Origin: RPQJ01 sp963754535 | GTDB taxonomy: Bacteria > Pseudomonadota > Gammaproteobacteria > Steroidobacterales > Steroidobacteraceae | Assembly: GCA_963754535.1 (NCBI GenBank) | Contig: CAVWGG010000006.1 | Span: 248,001 to 312,000 of the forward strand | Direction of reading: 5' to 3' | Length of the DNA: 64,000 bases | Shown here: positions 55,014-62,868 of the stretch, in pieces | Layout of the letters: every line of letters begins with the position of its first letter | Position numbering within the stretch: position 1 is the stretch's first letter | Made by a program: the position numbers and the translations under genes | Notes under the pieces: model-generated | Told to the model about the DNA's origin: nothing | Seen by the model: only the letters and a program-made list of their open reading frames with translations | Database searches by the model: none

Positions 55014-55020
55014 GGCATCC

Positions 55021-55485
55021 TCAGGAAATCGCCCGCATCGTGACAACGACGCGCATGTTGAAGGTCAACGGGATCGAGCCGCTGCCGAAGCCAAAGGTCG
55101 GTAGAACGGCACCGAGCATCGATTGGTAGGGATAGATTGCGGTCACCCGTATGTTGTCGTTGCCCGCGTTGACAACCGTGAACTGAATGGCCTGATGGTT
55201 TGGAAGTTTCGCCTCCCCCGTTCCTGCGGCGTTGCCGTACACGGCAAGGTTCCTGGCCTGCTCGATCACGGGTGCGGAGATATCGATGACGCCTGTCGTG
55301 CCGTTGATCGCGTGTTCCGTGACGAATCGAGCACTGTTACGAATCGAGTAGGACAGCGTGTCGTAGTGAACGAACGCCCTCCCGACCTCGGCAGCCGCCA
55401 GCATGACGAAGATCAACAACCGGCGCCGTGATGGCGAACTCCACGGCTGCCAACCCGCGCGATCCGTGCGGGCCCCAATGGTCAT
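55021..55485 (-). CDS. TadE-like pseudopilin (second), N-terminus scrambled by two compensating indels
   Basis: The 154-residue frame keeps a TadE body (MLAAAEVGRAFVHYDTLSYS, IRNSARFVTEHAINGT). However, its expected prepilin sequence is only found in a second frame: GLAAVEFAITAPV appears between about 55425 and 55455. A missing base in gcgggttgg and an extra base near ccggttgttg would explain this and restore GLAAVEFAITAP followed by LLIFVMLAAAEVG, a normal TadE signal-plus-helix. The gene overlaps no other and sits between tadE and tadG. The real protein probably has an intact signal. Confidence 0.8.
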   Translation of the reverse strand: MTIGARTDRAGWQPWSSPSRRRLLIFVMLAAAEVGRAFVHYDTLSYSIRNSARFVTEHAINGTTGVIDISAPVIEQARNLAVYGNAAGTGEAKLPNHQAIQFTVVNAGNDNIRVTAIYPYQSMLGAVLPTFGFGSGSIPLTFNMRVVVTMRAIS

Positions 55486-55509
55486 GTCGCCGCACTGCGG
55501 AGGTCCTCT

Positions 55510-56754
55510 TCATGAGTCGTCGCTTCCCGGATCGTTGTGCAGGACGATCTTGTAGATGCCTGGCCCACCCTCAGGACCCGTGTCCGGGCCCGGCGTGCCA
55601 CCGGCGGCGCACTGCTCGATGAATTCGCCGAATACGAAGTTTTCGTTGCCCTGCTGCACGACCTTCTGCAGCAGGAAGAAGCAGCCGAACCCCACCACCG
55701 GCAGCGTGCCATGCCCGTTCACCATGTTGGTGCAGTTGACGATGGGGAGCGCGACCACCCTGCGCTTCGCCTTGCCGGACGGGTTCGTGTAAGTTCCCGC
55801 TGCCATGTTGGCCATGTAATTGTCGTAGGAATAACTGAGCTGGTTGATGCTCGTAACCGGGGTGTCGCCGCCCCCCTTCTTGCCCCCACCCAGCAGGACG
55901 ACCGAGATGCCGTCGCTCGCGACCCCCAGTTCGGGACCGGGCTCGGTAACGATCTTGTCCGGCGGATAATCCGCAGCGTTGATCCCGCCGCCCTGGTATT
56001 CGTTGAAGCGGGTGTTCAGGCCCTGCGTCGTCGGGCCCGCGTTGTTGCCGGGCTTCGTCGTGACCGTGCCATTGGTGTTGATGCAACCGTTGTATCCGCC
56101 TGCAAGATTCTCGCGAACTACGTCGGCGCCGGATCCTCCCAGTTCAATCAGCTGAAAGTTGCCGGGACCTACGCCGGACGGAGCGTTCGAGGCGATCTTC
56201 AGCAGCGTGACGTTGTTGCCCGTATACCCCCAGTCGTTTGCCTCGCCTGCGGCCATGTCGGCGCAGACCATCATCGGCACGATGTCACAGGCTTCGCCCG
56301 GACCGATGGGTGCACTCGGCCCCGCGACCGCGCTTGCAGCGGTCGAGAGTGCGTCGAACCCGACGACTCTCGTGAAACTCGTCCACATGGAGAAGCCATC
56401 GGCGCGTACACGCACGTAATTCGCGGGCGTGCTGCCCTCCGCAAACGGGTTCAGCGTGTTGGAGAATCGCACCGTGATGCTGGGAGAGCCGACCACGCCG
56501 CTCAGCTCCGCGGCGTTCAAGGCGAAGACGCCGCCAGCCGCCGCAGTTGCCTGTGCTTGCGACCCGGTCTGGTCAAGCACCTTGGCGGCCGCGAGCGCCG
56601 CCGCATCCACGGTGCTCTGGAGCCGCGACTTGTTGAGAACGAGGTGACCGGTGTCGATCGCAAGGCCCGCCATCGCGAGCAGAGCCAGCAGCCCGATCGC
56701 CACCAGCACGGCCACGATCCCTCGTTGCTGCCGTGGAGTCCGCGCCATGATCAA
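55510..56754 (-). CDS. tadG: TadG-like pilus assembly protein (Tad domain)
   Basis: The 414-residue protein has an N-terminal prepilin-like helix (RQQRGIVAVLVAIGLLALLA, then MAGLAIDTGHLVLNKSRLQS) followed by VDAAALAAAKVLD, the putative Flp-pilus-assembly Tad domain. The remaining 330 residues are exported and rich in Gly/Asn with paired cysteines (ACDIVPMMVCADM). TadG proteins are minor components of the Tad pilus and bind at the cell envelope. It overlaps the lipoprotein gene upstream by 4 bases (ATGA). Confidence 0.88.
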   Translation of the reverse strand: MIMARTPRQQRGIVAVLVAIGLLALLAMAGLAIDTGHLVLNKSRLQSTVDAAALAAAKVLDQTGSQAQATAAAGGVFALNAAELSGVVGSPSITVRFSNTLNPFAEGSTPANYVRVRADGFSMWTSFTRVVGFDALSTAASAVAGPSAPIGPGEACDIVPMMVCADMAAGEANDWGYTGNNVTLLKIASNAPSGVGPGNFQLIELGGSGADVVRENLAGGYNGCINTNGTVTTKPGNNAGPTTQGLNTRFNEYQGGGINAADYPPDKIVTEPGPELGVASDGISVVLLGGGKKGGGDTPVTSINQLSYSYDNYMANMAAGTYTNPSGKAKRRVVALPIVNCTNMVNGHGTLPVVGFGCFFLLQKVVQQGNENFVFGEFIEQCAAGGTPGPDTGPEGGPGIYKIVLHNDPGSDDS

Positions 56755-57041
56755 TCCCCCGCCTGCTGCCCACCAAGCAGGTACATTTCGATGGGCTTCT
56801 TGACCTCGGTGGACTTCGAGAAGCCCTTGCGCATCTCACCCACGACGTTGTTCGCGTAGTCCGGATCGACGCCCGTCACGAGCGCCACGCTCGGACTCGA
56901 CAGCGTGATCGGATCGGCGGTCTGCGCCGCGACCAGTGAACCCACCGACGTGCCGAAGTCGGCTTCGGTGGCGGTTGGGGTTTCGGCACATGCGGCCAGG
57001 AAACCGACTGCGGCCAGCGCGGCAATGATCTTGATGGTCAT
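56751..57041 (-). CDS. Small Tad-locus lipoprotein
   Basis: This 96-residue protein has a lipobox with C18 (VGFLAAC). It then has EADFGTSVGSLVAAQTADPI and a helical C-terminus ending PIEMYLLGGQQAGD. It sits between the secretin and tadG genes, overlapping the latter by ATGA. Its shape resembles CpaD-type or other small lipoproteins of Tad loci, but I cannot name the family. It may help the secretin reach the outer membrane. Confidence 0.75.
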   Translation of the reverse strand: MTIKIIAALAAVGFLAACAETPTATEADFGTSVGSLVAAQTADPITLSSPSVALVTGVDPDYANNVVGEMRKGFSKSTEVKKPIEMYLLGGQQAGD

Positions 57042-57054
57042 GACGAATTCCTCT

Positions 57055-58530
57055 TCACTTCACTTGATGGCCGCTGGACGGCTGCGCCGTGCCTTCGGTC
57101 CGGCCCCAGAGATAGAAGTCCGAATCGCTCGGTTCGATGAACTTGTCCGTGGGCAGCTTGATGCTGCCCGGCGCGACCGGCCTGGCGAGGTGCGGCGTCA
57201 CGAGAATGACCAGCTCGGTCTGACCCTTCCGGTACTGGTTGCTGCGGAACAGCGAACCCAGCACGGGCACCGAGCCCAGTCCGGGGAACTTGGTCACCGA
57301 CTCGCGCAGGTTGTCATCGAGCAGCCCCGCCAGCCCCATGGATTGCCCGTCGCCGAGTTCGACCGTCGCGCTCGCGCTCCGCTGCCTGAGGGATGGCACG
57401 AACGTCCGCAGCGACGAGTTCTCGTTTTCCAGGATCAGGCTGCTCGTGTCGGTGATCTCGCTGACGCTGACGTTGACCTTCAGGTTGATGCGCCCGTCGG
57501 ACAGGACGACCGGCAGGAACTTCAGTCCCACGCCGTATGGCTTGAATTCGATCGTCACCCCGCCATTGTTGCCCTGAGGGACCGGAATGGGGAACTCGCC
57601 GCCGGACAGGAACTCGGCCTCCTGGCCGGTCAGCGTCGTCAGCGTAGGCTCGGCAAGGATCTTGGCCAGGCCATTCTCCTTGGCCGCGTCCAGCGCCATG
57701 TTGAACCGGAAGTCCTCGCTCACGAAGGTGCCGAAGAAGCCCTGGCTGATGATCCGCATCGGATTGGGCAGGAACTCGCCGACGGCGTTCATGACGCCGC
57801 CGCCGTTGGTGCCGCCAATGGTGCCGTCCCCACCGACATACAGCGCGCTGAAGTTTGCGTTCAGCCGCTTAAGCTCCGTGCGCGAGATCTCGGCGACCTT
57901 CACCGCCAGCATCACCTGCTGCGAGCCAGCGATCTCGATCAGGTTGATGACGCTGCCGACCGACTTGTCCTCCCGTCTCGACGCCGTCTCCTGCTCGAAC
58001 TGCTCTGTCTTCTTCGCGGTCTGGATCTGCGCGAGATAGCCCTCGGCGATTCTCACCGCCGCGTTCATCGCCGAGACGTTCGAGGCCCGGCCCTTGAGGA
58101 TGATCGAGCGCTGCGCCGAGTAAACCTCGACAGCCTCATTCGGCAGCAATTGATGCAGTTTCGTCTTGAGGCCGTCGAGGTCATGCACGACCTCGAGGTT
58201 GACGGAGCCGAGCAGCCGATTGTCGCGACCCCAGAACAGGAGGTTCGTGGTGCCGATGTCCTTGGCAAGGACGTACATCTGCGTCGGACTGATCACGACG
58301 ATGTCCGCCACGTCGGGGTTGCCGACGGCAACACGGCTGGTAGGCAGTTCCGTGGCCACGACACGCGATTTGAACAGCGGCATCGACATGTCGATCGAAC
58401 TGCCCGTCGGCAGTTTCTCGAACCCCACCGCCTGGGCGAGCGCCGTGCCCGCCATAGTCAGTGAGACCAGCAGAGCGACGAGTGCCGAAACGACGATCCT
58501 GTTTGTTGACAGCATGGTGGGTGTTCTCAT
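57055..58530 (-). CDS. rcpA: Tad outer-membrane secretin RcpA/CpaC
   Basis: This 491-residue protein has a signal peptide (VVSALVALLVSLTMAGTALA), an N-terminal domain with SIDMSMPLFKSRVVATELPT and NPDVADIVVISPTQMYVLAK, a BON-like IILKGRASNVSAMNAAVRIA segment, and the type II/III secretion secretin domain (VMLAVKVAEISRTELKRLNA; FKPYGVGLKFLPVVLSDGRI; LAGLLDDNLRESVTKFPGLG). It forms the outer-membrane channel for the Flp pilus. It precedes the small lipoprotein by 13 bases. Confidence 0.95.
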   Translation of the reverse strand: MRTPTMLSTNRIVVSALVALLVSLTMAGTALAQAVGFEKLPTGSSIDMSMPLFKSRVVATELPTSRVAVGNPDVADIVVISPTQMYVLAKDIGTTNLLFWGRDNRLLGSVNLEVVHDLDGLKTKLHQLLPNEAVEVYSAQRSIILKGRASNVSAMNAAVRIAEGYLAQIQTAKKTEQFEQETASRREDKSVGSVINLIEIAGSQQVMLAVKVAEISRTELKRLNANFSALYVGGDGTIGGTNGGGVMNAVGEFLPNPMRIISQGFFGTFVSEDFRFNMALDAAKENGLAKILAEPTLTTLTGQEAEFLSGGEFPIPVPQGNNGGVTIEFKPYGVGLKFLPVVLSDGRINLKVNVSVSEITDTSSLILENENSSLRTFVPSLRQRSASATVELGDGQSMGLAGLLDDNLRESVTKFPGLGSVPVLGSLFRSNQYRKGQTELVILVTPHLARPVAPGSIKLPTDKFIEPSDSDFYLWGRTEGTAQPSSGHQVK

Positions 58531-58537
58531 TACGTTG

Positions 58538-59344
58538 TTAGCGCGCGCTCTTCGGGCTTTCCCGACCGACTTCGGTACCGCGTATGACGGTGACGCCGGG
58601 CGTCGCCGGTGGCGGTCCGGTCCTCACGCGCGGCTTAGCTGCGGCGGCGGGCGCGGGCGCGGGCGCGGGCGCAGTCGCCTTCGCGGCCAGCCTGTCATCG
58701 AGCGGATTGCGCAGTGCCAGCTGGATCGCACCGCGCTGCTTGGCAAGGACGAGTTTCTCGGCGTCGTCGGGCGTGACCTCGAGCGTCACCGCACGCACGA
58801 TGACGGGCTCGTTCTTGTCGTCGGACGCGGTCTGGTCCACCGCGAGCACCTTGACGTTCTGCACGACTGTTTCCGAGAGCGTCTCCTGGCCCTCCCGGTA
58901 CGCCGAGATGACGTCCACGTAGTTGCCCGGGAGCAGGAAACCGGCGACACCGACGACGTCGTCCACACGCACGCTGATCGCGCGCATGTTCTCCCCGACG
59001 ACGGCCGCGAGGGTGCTGCCCTCGCCCTTTTCCGTAAAGCGGGCGGCGAGCAGGATCTCGCCCTTGATGATCGATGCGCGCGCGACCTTGCCTTCCACGG
59101 CGGCGACGCTCGGGAACACGCCGTTCGGCGCGGTATCCTTCAGCATCTGGATCACGACCACGTGACGGCCCTCGACTTTGGTGCCGAAGGGAATGTCGAT
59201 CGCCGCCGCGACCACAGGGACTGTGCCGGAGCGAGCCTCTCTTGGCGCGTTCTGCGCGATCAGCCAGCGATTCGCGACCCACGCGGCACCCACCGCGAGC
59301 AGCAGCGACACGACGATCAGGATGGGACCTCTACGACTGAACAT
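58538..59344 (-). CDS. cpaB: Flp pilus assembly protein CpaB/RcpC
   Basis: The 268-residue protein has one N-terminal membrane segment (RRGPILIVVSLLLAVGAAWV), an SAF-like domain (VVAAAIDIPFGTKVEGRHVV) and the RcpC/CpaB C-terminal region with ISVRVDDVVGVAGFLLPGNY, VDVI and TLEVTPDDAEKLVLAKQRGA. An Ala/Pro-rich linker of about 20 residues precedes the C-terminus. RcpC/CpaB is an envelope-spanning partner of the secretin. It lies 7 bases upstream of rcpA and 18 bases after the AAA ATPase gene. Confidence 0.95.
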   Translation of the reverse strand: MFSRRGPILIVVSLLLAVGAAWVANRWLIAQNAPREARSGTVPVVAAAIDIPFGTKVEGRHVVVIQMLKDTAPNGVFPSVAAVEGKVARASIIKGEILLAARFTEKGEGSTLAAVVGENMRAISVRVDDVVGVAGFLLPGNYVDVISAYREGQETLSETVVQNVKVLAVDQTASDDKNEPVIVRAVTLEVTPDDAEKLVLAKQRGAIQLALRNPLDDRLAAKATAPAPAPAPAAAAKPRVRTGPPPATPGVTVIRGTEVGRESPKSAR

Positions 59345-59362
59345 TCGCGCGACTCCCTTGGA

Positions 59363-60727
59363 TTAGGCGTCCCTGTATTCGTTGGCGCCCCGGTGCAGGA
59401 AATAGCTCTCCCACGCCCATAGCAACGCGGCCTCGTCGAGCGTGCCTGCTCCCATGTACGCGAGGCGATCGAGCGCCATCCCCAACAGGTCGCGTGGATG
59501 GCACGGCAGCATGGGGATGCCACGCTTGCCGTGCAGCCCGTTGATCGCGAATTCAACGAGGCGCGGGTCGAAGGCAATGGAGCGCTCGGTGCAGACGTCG
59601 CGCCAGATTCGCGTGTACAGCGCGGCTGCGATCGGCGTGAACTGGATCTTGTAGCCGAGGCGACGCAGGAAAGCCTCGTCGGCAATGTCCTCGGGCCGAA
59701 GATTGGTCGAAAAAACGAGCACGAGGTCGAATGGCACCTCGAAGTGATGTCCCTTGCCTGTCGTCAGCGAGTCGTGCCGCGTATCCAGGGGGACGATCCA
59801 GCGGTTGAACAGCACGGCCGGCTCGATGCGCTGGCGACCGAGATCGTCGATCAGCAGGAAGCCGTTGTTCGCCTTGAGCTGGAGCGGCGCCGAGTAGGTG
59901 CGGGTCGCTGCGTCGCACTGCACCTCGAGCATGTCGGCTGCGAGTTCGCCGCCGGTAAACACGACGGGCCGTTTACACGGTACGTAGCGCGCGTCGAAAC
60001 CCTCCTCCAGCATCGTGGGCGAGGGCGGATTCGTGAACGCGACCTTTCCGTGGCACAGCGGATCGAAGACCTCGATGACGCTCTCATTGACCGAGATGGC
60101 GTGCGGGACGAGCACCAGGCCTTCGAGCGCGGCAGCGAGCCGCCGCGCGGTGTACGTCTTGCCCGTGCCCGCCAGTCCGTAGAGGAACATCGCCCGGCGC
60201 GAGTTCAGCGCGGGACCGAGTCGATCCAGGAGGTCGTCAGCAATGACGAACCCACGGAAGGCGTCATGAACGGCTTGCCGAGTAACGACATGCCCGTGTA
60301 CGGATTGCCTCTCGACGAGCGCGACGTAGTCTACAAGTGGAACCGGCGCCGGACCTACGTAGCCGCCGCGACTCAGCGCTTCCGTGGCCTCCGACCTGCC
60401 GCGATCCGTGAGTCCGTAGCGGAGTTCGGCGTCGAGCCCGACGCGCGAGCGCACCTCGATACGGCCGTCGGCGCGCATGAACTGCAGAATCTGGTCAACG
60501 ATCGGACCGGCCAGCGCCAGCCGTTCGATGAGTTGGCTGGTGGTGAGCACGCCCGCGCTCGCGAGGTGCTTGCCAAGCAGGTCCGCCATGAACGTGAGCG
60601 AGAGACCCGTCTGCTCGAGCGTCGTGGGCCGGGGCGAGAGCCGCGCGAGGCGCCGAACCTCGGACGCGAAGGAATCAGACTCTTCTCCGGAAGAAACGGG
60701 GAGGGCTTCGACAGGCAGGCTGCTCAT
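59363..60727 (-). CDS. AAA ATPase with N-terminal winged-helix-like region, Tad-locus associated
   Basis: The 454-residue protein has a strong GGAGG ribosome site. Residues about 35-130 are a DNA- or protein-binding-like helical region (LTTSQLIERLALAGPIVDQI, RSRVGLDAELRYGLTDRG) that looks winged-helix. The AAA domain follows with Walker A GLAGTGKT (184-191), Walker B GFLLIDDLGRQ (about 280) and VFSTNLRPEDIADEAFLRRL as a sensor-1 type segment. It is between tadV and cpaB. It is not TadA or TadZ and adds a third ATPase to the pilus machine. Role unknown: assembly, regulation or chaperone-type remodelling. Confidence 0.82.
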   Translation of the reverse strand: MSSLPVEALPVSSGEESDSFASEVRRLARLSPRPTTLEQTGLSLTFMADLLGKHLASAGVLTTSQLIERLALAGPIVDQILQFMRADGRIEVRSRVGLDAELRYGLTDRGRSEATEALSRGGYVGPAPVPLVDYVALVERQSVHGHVVTRQAVHDAFRGFVIADDLLDRLGPALNSRRAMFLYGLAGTGKTYTARRLAAALEGLVLVPHAISVNESVIEVFDPLCHGKVAFTNPPSPTMLEEGFDARYVPCKRPVVFTGGELAADMLEVQCDAATRTYSAPLQLKANNGFLLIDDLGRQRIEPAVLFNRWIVPLDTRHDSLTTGKGHHFEVPFDLVLVFSTNLRPEDIADEAFLRRLGYKIQFTPIAAALYTRIWRDVCTERSIAFDPRLVEFAINGLHGKRGIPMLPCHPRDLLGMALDRLAYMGAGTLDEAALLWAWESYFLHRGANEYRDA

Positions 60728-60742
60728 TTGATTGCCTCCCGC

Positions 60743-61315
60743 TCATCCAACACCAAACGCGGACACTAGTGCCCCGAGCGCACCCCGGAGCCAGAGTGTC
60801 GCAACCACGCCCACAGCGATGGCGACCGCGTAGGGAAATCGCTCTTTGCGGGCAATCGAAATGGTCGCAGCCGCGCGCCATGCGACCGAGGCCTCGCCCG
60901 GTGGCGAGGTTTCCAGTGGCGATCTCGGCTCGACCAGTCGCCACAAGACGATTGCGAAGCCCAGCACGGCTCCCGCGATAAGGGTAAGTGCGGCCGCGAG
61001 AAGTGCCCCACTGGGCCCGAGAAATGCGCCGGTCGCGCCCATCAACTTGACGTCGCCCGCACCCATGCCACGTAGCAGATAGAAGGGAATCAGCGCTGCA
61101 CTCCCCACCAACGCGCCACCGGCGGAATAGACGATGCCGCTCGCTCCGCCGACCAGGGACGCCAATCCGAGACCCAGTATCAAGCCCGCCAGGTTCAGCG
61201 CGTTCGGAATGCGGTGTTCAAGCAAATCTGCACGGACGGCCAGCGCGAGCACCACGATGACGAAGCCAGTCATGAAGACGGACATCTCGATCGTGGTGTG
61301 AAACAAGGCCGTCAT
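60743..61315 (-). CDS. tadV: Prepilin peptidase TadV/CpaA
   Basis: The 190-residue protein has the type IV prepilin peptidase aspartates: D30 in VRADLLEHRIPN and D88 in GMGAGDVKLMG. It has about six membrane helices and no N-methylase domain, as in the short TadV/CpaA type. It cleaves the leader of the Flp pilin and the TadE/TadG pseudopilins at the inner membrane. It follows flp after an 87-base gap that holds two hairpins. The C-terminal extension (about 130-165) is polar and may be cytoplasmic. Confidence 0.94.
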   Translation of the reverse strand: MTALFHTTIEMSVFMTGFVIVVLALAVRADLLEHRIPNALNLAGLILGLGLASLVGGASGIVYSAGGALVGSAALIPFYLLRGMGAGDVKLMGATGAFLGPSGALLAAALTLIAGAVLGFAIVLWRLVEPRSPLETSPPGEASVAWRAAATISIARKERFPYAVAIAVGVVATLWLRGALGALVSAFGVG

Positions 61316-61345
61316 CTGGTGGTGCGCTCAGGATTTTCGATAGGC

Positions 61346-61401
61346 GTGGGGCAACGCCTGCCCGGCGCGCCCCACGTCGGCCCTTGCGGCCGAACGGCCG
61401 C
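61346..61401 (-). terminator. Two stacked hairpins just after the flp stop codon
   Basis: In the minus direction, GCGGCCG-TT-CGGCCGC (61386-61401) is a perfect 7-bp stem starting one base after the flp stop. It is followed by GTGGGGC...GCCCCAC (61346-61375), a second 7-bp stem with a larger loop. There is no T-run. They probably lower read-through or protect the pilin mRNA, giving more Flp than machine proteins. The function is inferred. Confidence 0.5.
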
Positions 61402-61402
61402 G

Positions 61403-61573
61403 TCAGCTGATTGCGTCGATCAGGGCCTCTATCCGATGCTGAATGGCGGTACCCAGGTTCGTGAACGCCGCGACAACGGCCAGACTGACCAAGCCGCCCG
61501 CAATCGCGTATTCGACCGTAGTCAGGCCTTCTTCCTCACGAATGAACGCCAACAGTTTGTCTTTGAAGCTCAT
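61403..61573 (-). CDS. flp: Flp/Fap family pilin, major subunit of the Tad pilus
   Basis: A 57-codon frame encodes 56 residues: a short charged leader (MSFKDKLLAFIREEE), then the processing site G-LTTVEYAIAGG with glutamate at +5 and the EY pair typical of Flp, and a hydrophobic helix to about residue 41. The C-terminus has ATAIQHRIEALIDAIS-like polar ends. A GGAGAAAGTC ribosome site precedes the ATG. It is the first gene of the Tad locus. TadV cleaves the leader, and the mature pilin of about 40 residues forms the fibre. Confidence 0.95.
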   Translation of the reverse strand: MSFKDKLLAFIREEEGLTTVEYAIAGGLVSLAVVAAFTNLGTAIQHRIEALIDAIS

Positions 61574-62015
61574 GACTTTCTCCTCTCTCTAGCAGCCCGC
61601 GATGCCTGGCTTGCCCAGGATCGCGCGTCTGCATTCGCTTGCTTACCAGTGCCACTCCCAAATCCACTCAATTCCGGTTTCTTTATCGGCAACACCAATG
61701 ATCCTCTTCGCGCTGCGGTGCGATAGAAGGATGTTGCAGCTGCGCACAATGGGGCCCGCAGACACAGACTGTCGGCCGCCCCGATCGGGGCCTGATTCCG
61801 CACCGGTCATTCGCGCTTTGCGAGCAAGGGAGGCGACGCAACAGGTAATTGCCGCAATGACTGCGCACTCTGCGAGGCGCGCGCGTCTCGGCACGGTCGT
61901 CCGGCGGACCACGCCAGGGCAAGATAATTGTCACGACGGAAACTACTAATTCACCTGCGTATTCGCCGGTTTAGCCTTCACGCAACAAGAACGAAGCTCA
62001 TGGGAGGAGCGTCGC
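61574..62015. other. Intergenic region between flp and the divergent regulator
   Basis: This 442-base stretch has no convincing gene. It should hold the flp promoter (minus) and the regulator promoter (plus). Near 61640 on the minus strand there is TGGCACTGGTAAGCA, a partial resemblance to a sigma-54 -24/-12 element with the wrong spacing. A 14-base GC inverted repeat (gccgccccgatcggggc) lies near 61775. Short frames on both strands are Arg-rich and unconvincing. Confidence 0.5.
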
Positions 62016-62868
62016 GTGGGCCGCGGAACCAAGCCATTGCTGTTGTGGTTCGATTTCACCTCCAGCCCCCCGGATCACGAACTGAGAGTGGCGTCTGCGC
62101 GTCACTTCCGGCTCGCGCATTCGACGCGGCTGCAGCGAGCGCTCCCGGACGTGGCTGACCTGGCGCCGAACGCGCTGTGCTTCGAGTTCGATCACCCGGA
62201 CGACCGTGGCTTGCGGGCGCTGCGAGACGTCAAGCTCGCGTACCCCCGGCTACCCGTCCTGATGCTGACCGTCGATCACTCGGAGTCGCTGGCGGTGTGG
62301 GCCTTCCGCTCCGGCGTGTGGAACTACCTCGTCAAGCCGGTGCCCGTCGAGGAATTCTCCATGAACCTGGAGGTCATGGCGCAGATCATCCGCGACTGCT
62401 CGTCGCCGCGAGTTCCGCGACGGCTCGACGCGCATTTGCCGAACGACCGTCTCGACGACGCCCGTCGACGTGCACGTCATGCGCCTGCAGCCCGCGCTGC
62501 AGTACGTCAGGCGGCACTTCCACGAGAAGCTCTCGGAAACCGAGGCCGCAAGCCGTTGCGGAATCCAACGATTCGCATTCAGCCGGGCCTTCCACCACGC
62601 GTTCGGGATGACGTTCCGCGAATACGTCCTGCGCACGCGGATCGGCGAAGCATGCCGCCTGTTGGCCGACGGCGAGCATTCCGTGACCGACGTCGCTTTC
62701 GCGACGGGATTTGCCGACGGTTCCTATTTTGCCCGGATGTTCCGGCGCTACACGGGCGTCTTGCCGTCGCAGTACCGGGGCGGCACGCCCGGACAGCCGA
62801 CCGCTGAGTCGACCGCCGAGCCGCTGCCACAGCCCCATCCAGCTACACGCGTTCCAGCACCGTCGTGA
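62016..62868 (+). pseudogene. Receiver-like/AraC-type hybrid regulator, one frameshift
   Basis: From a GTG at 62016 (GGGAGGAGC upstream) the first frame encodes a receiver-like domain of about 125 residues, with LPVLMLTVDHSESLAVWAFR and SGVWNYLVKPVPVEEF (the conserved lysine of receivers), and an aspartate-containing CFEFDHPDD segment. After about 62425 the frame becomes Arg-rich. A second frame (to 62868) encodes an AraC HTH: HFHEKLSETEAASRCGIQRF, then DVAFATGFADGSYFARMFRR and YTGVLPSQYR. One extra base at 62425-62465 explains this. It faces flp and is the best candidate regulator of the Tad locus. Its 3' end overlaps the thiolase by 26 bases. Confidence 0.8.

Noticed and set aside
56905..58464. 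Over 500-codon plus-strand frame across the secretin gene
   Set aside because: Antisense shadow of rcpA, with its low-complexity composition explained by codon bias.
61630..61660. Possible sigma-54 promoter TGGCACTGGTAAGCA upstream of flp
   Set aside because: The GG-to-GC spacing is one base short and the -12 element does not read TTGC.
61643..61912. Short minus-strand frame of about 90 codons upstream of flp
   Set aside because: Arg/Ala-rich without motif, with no ribosome site, and placed where promoters must be.
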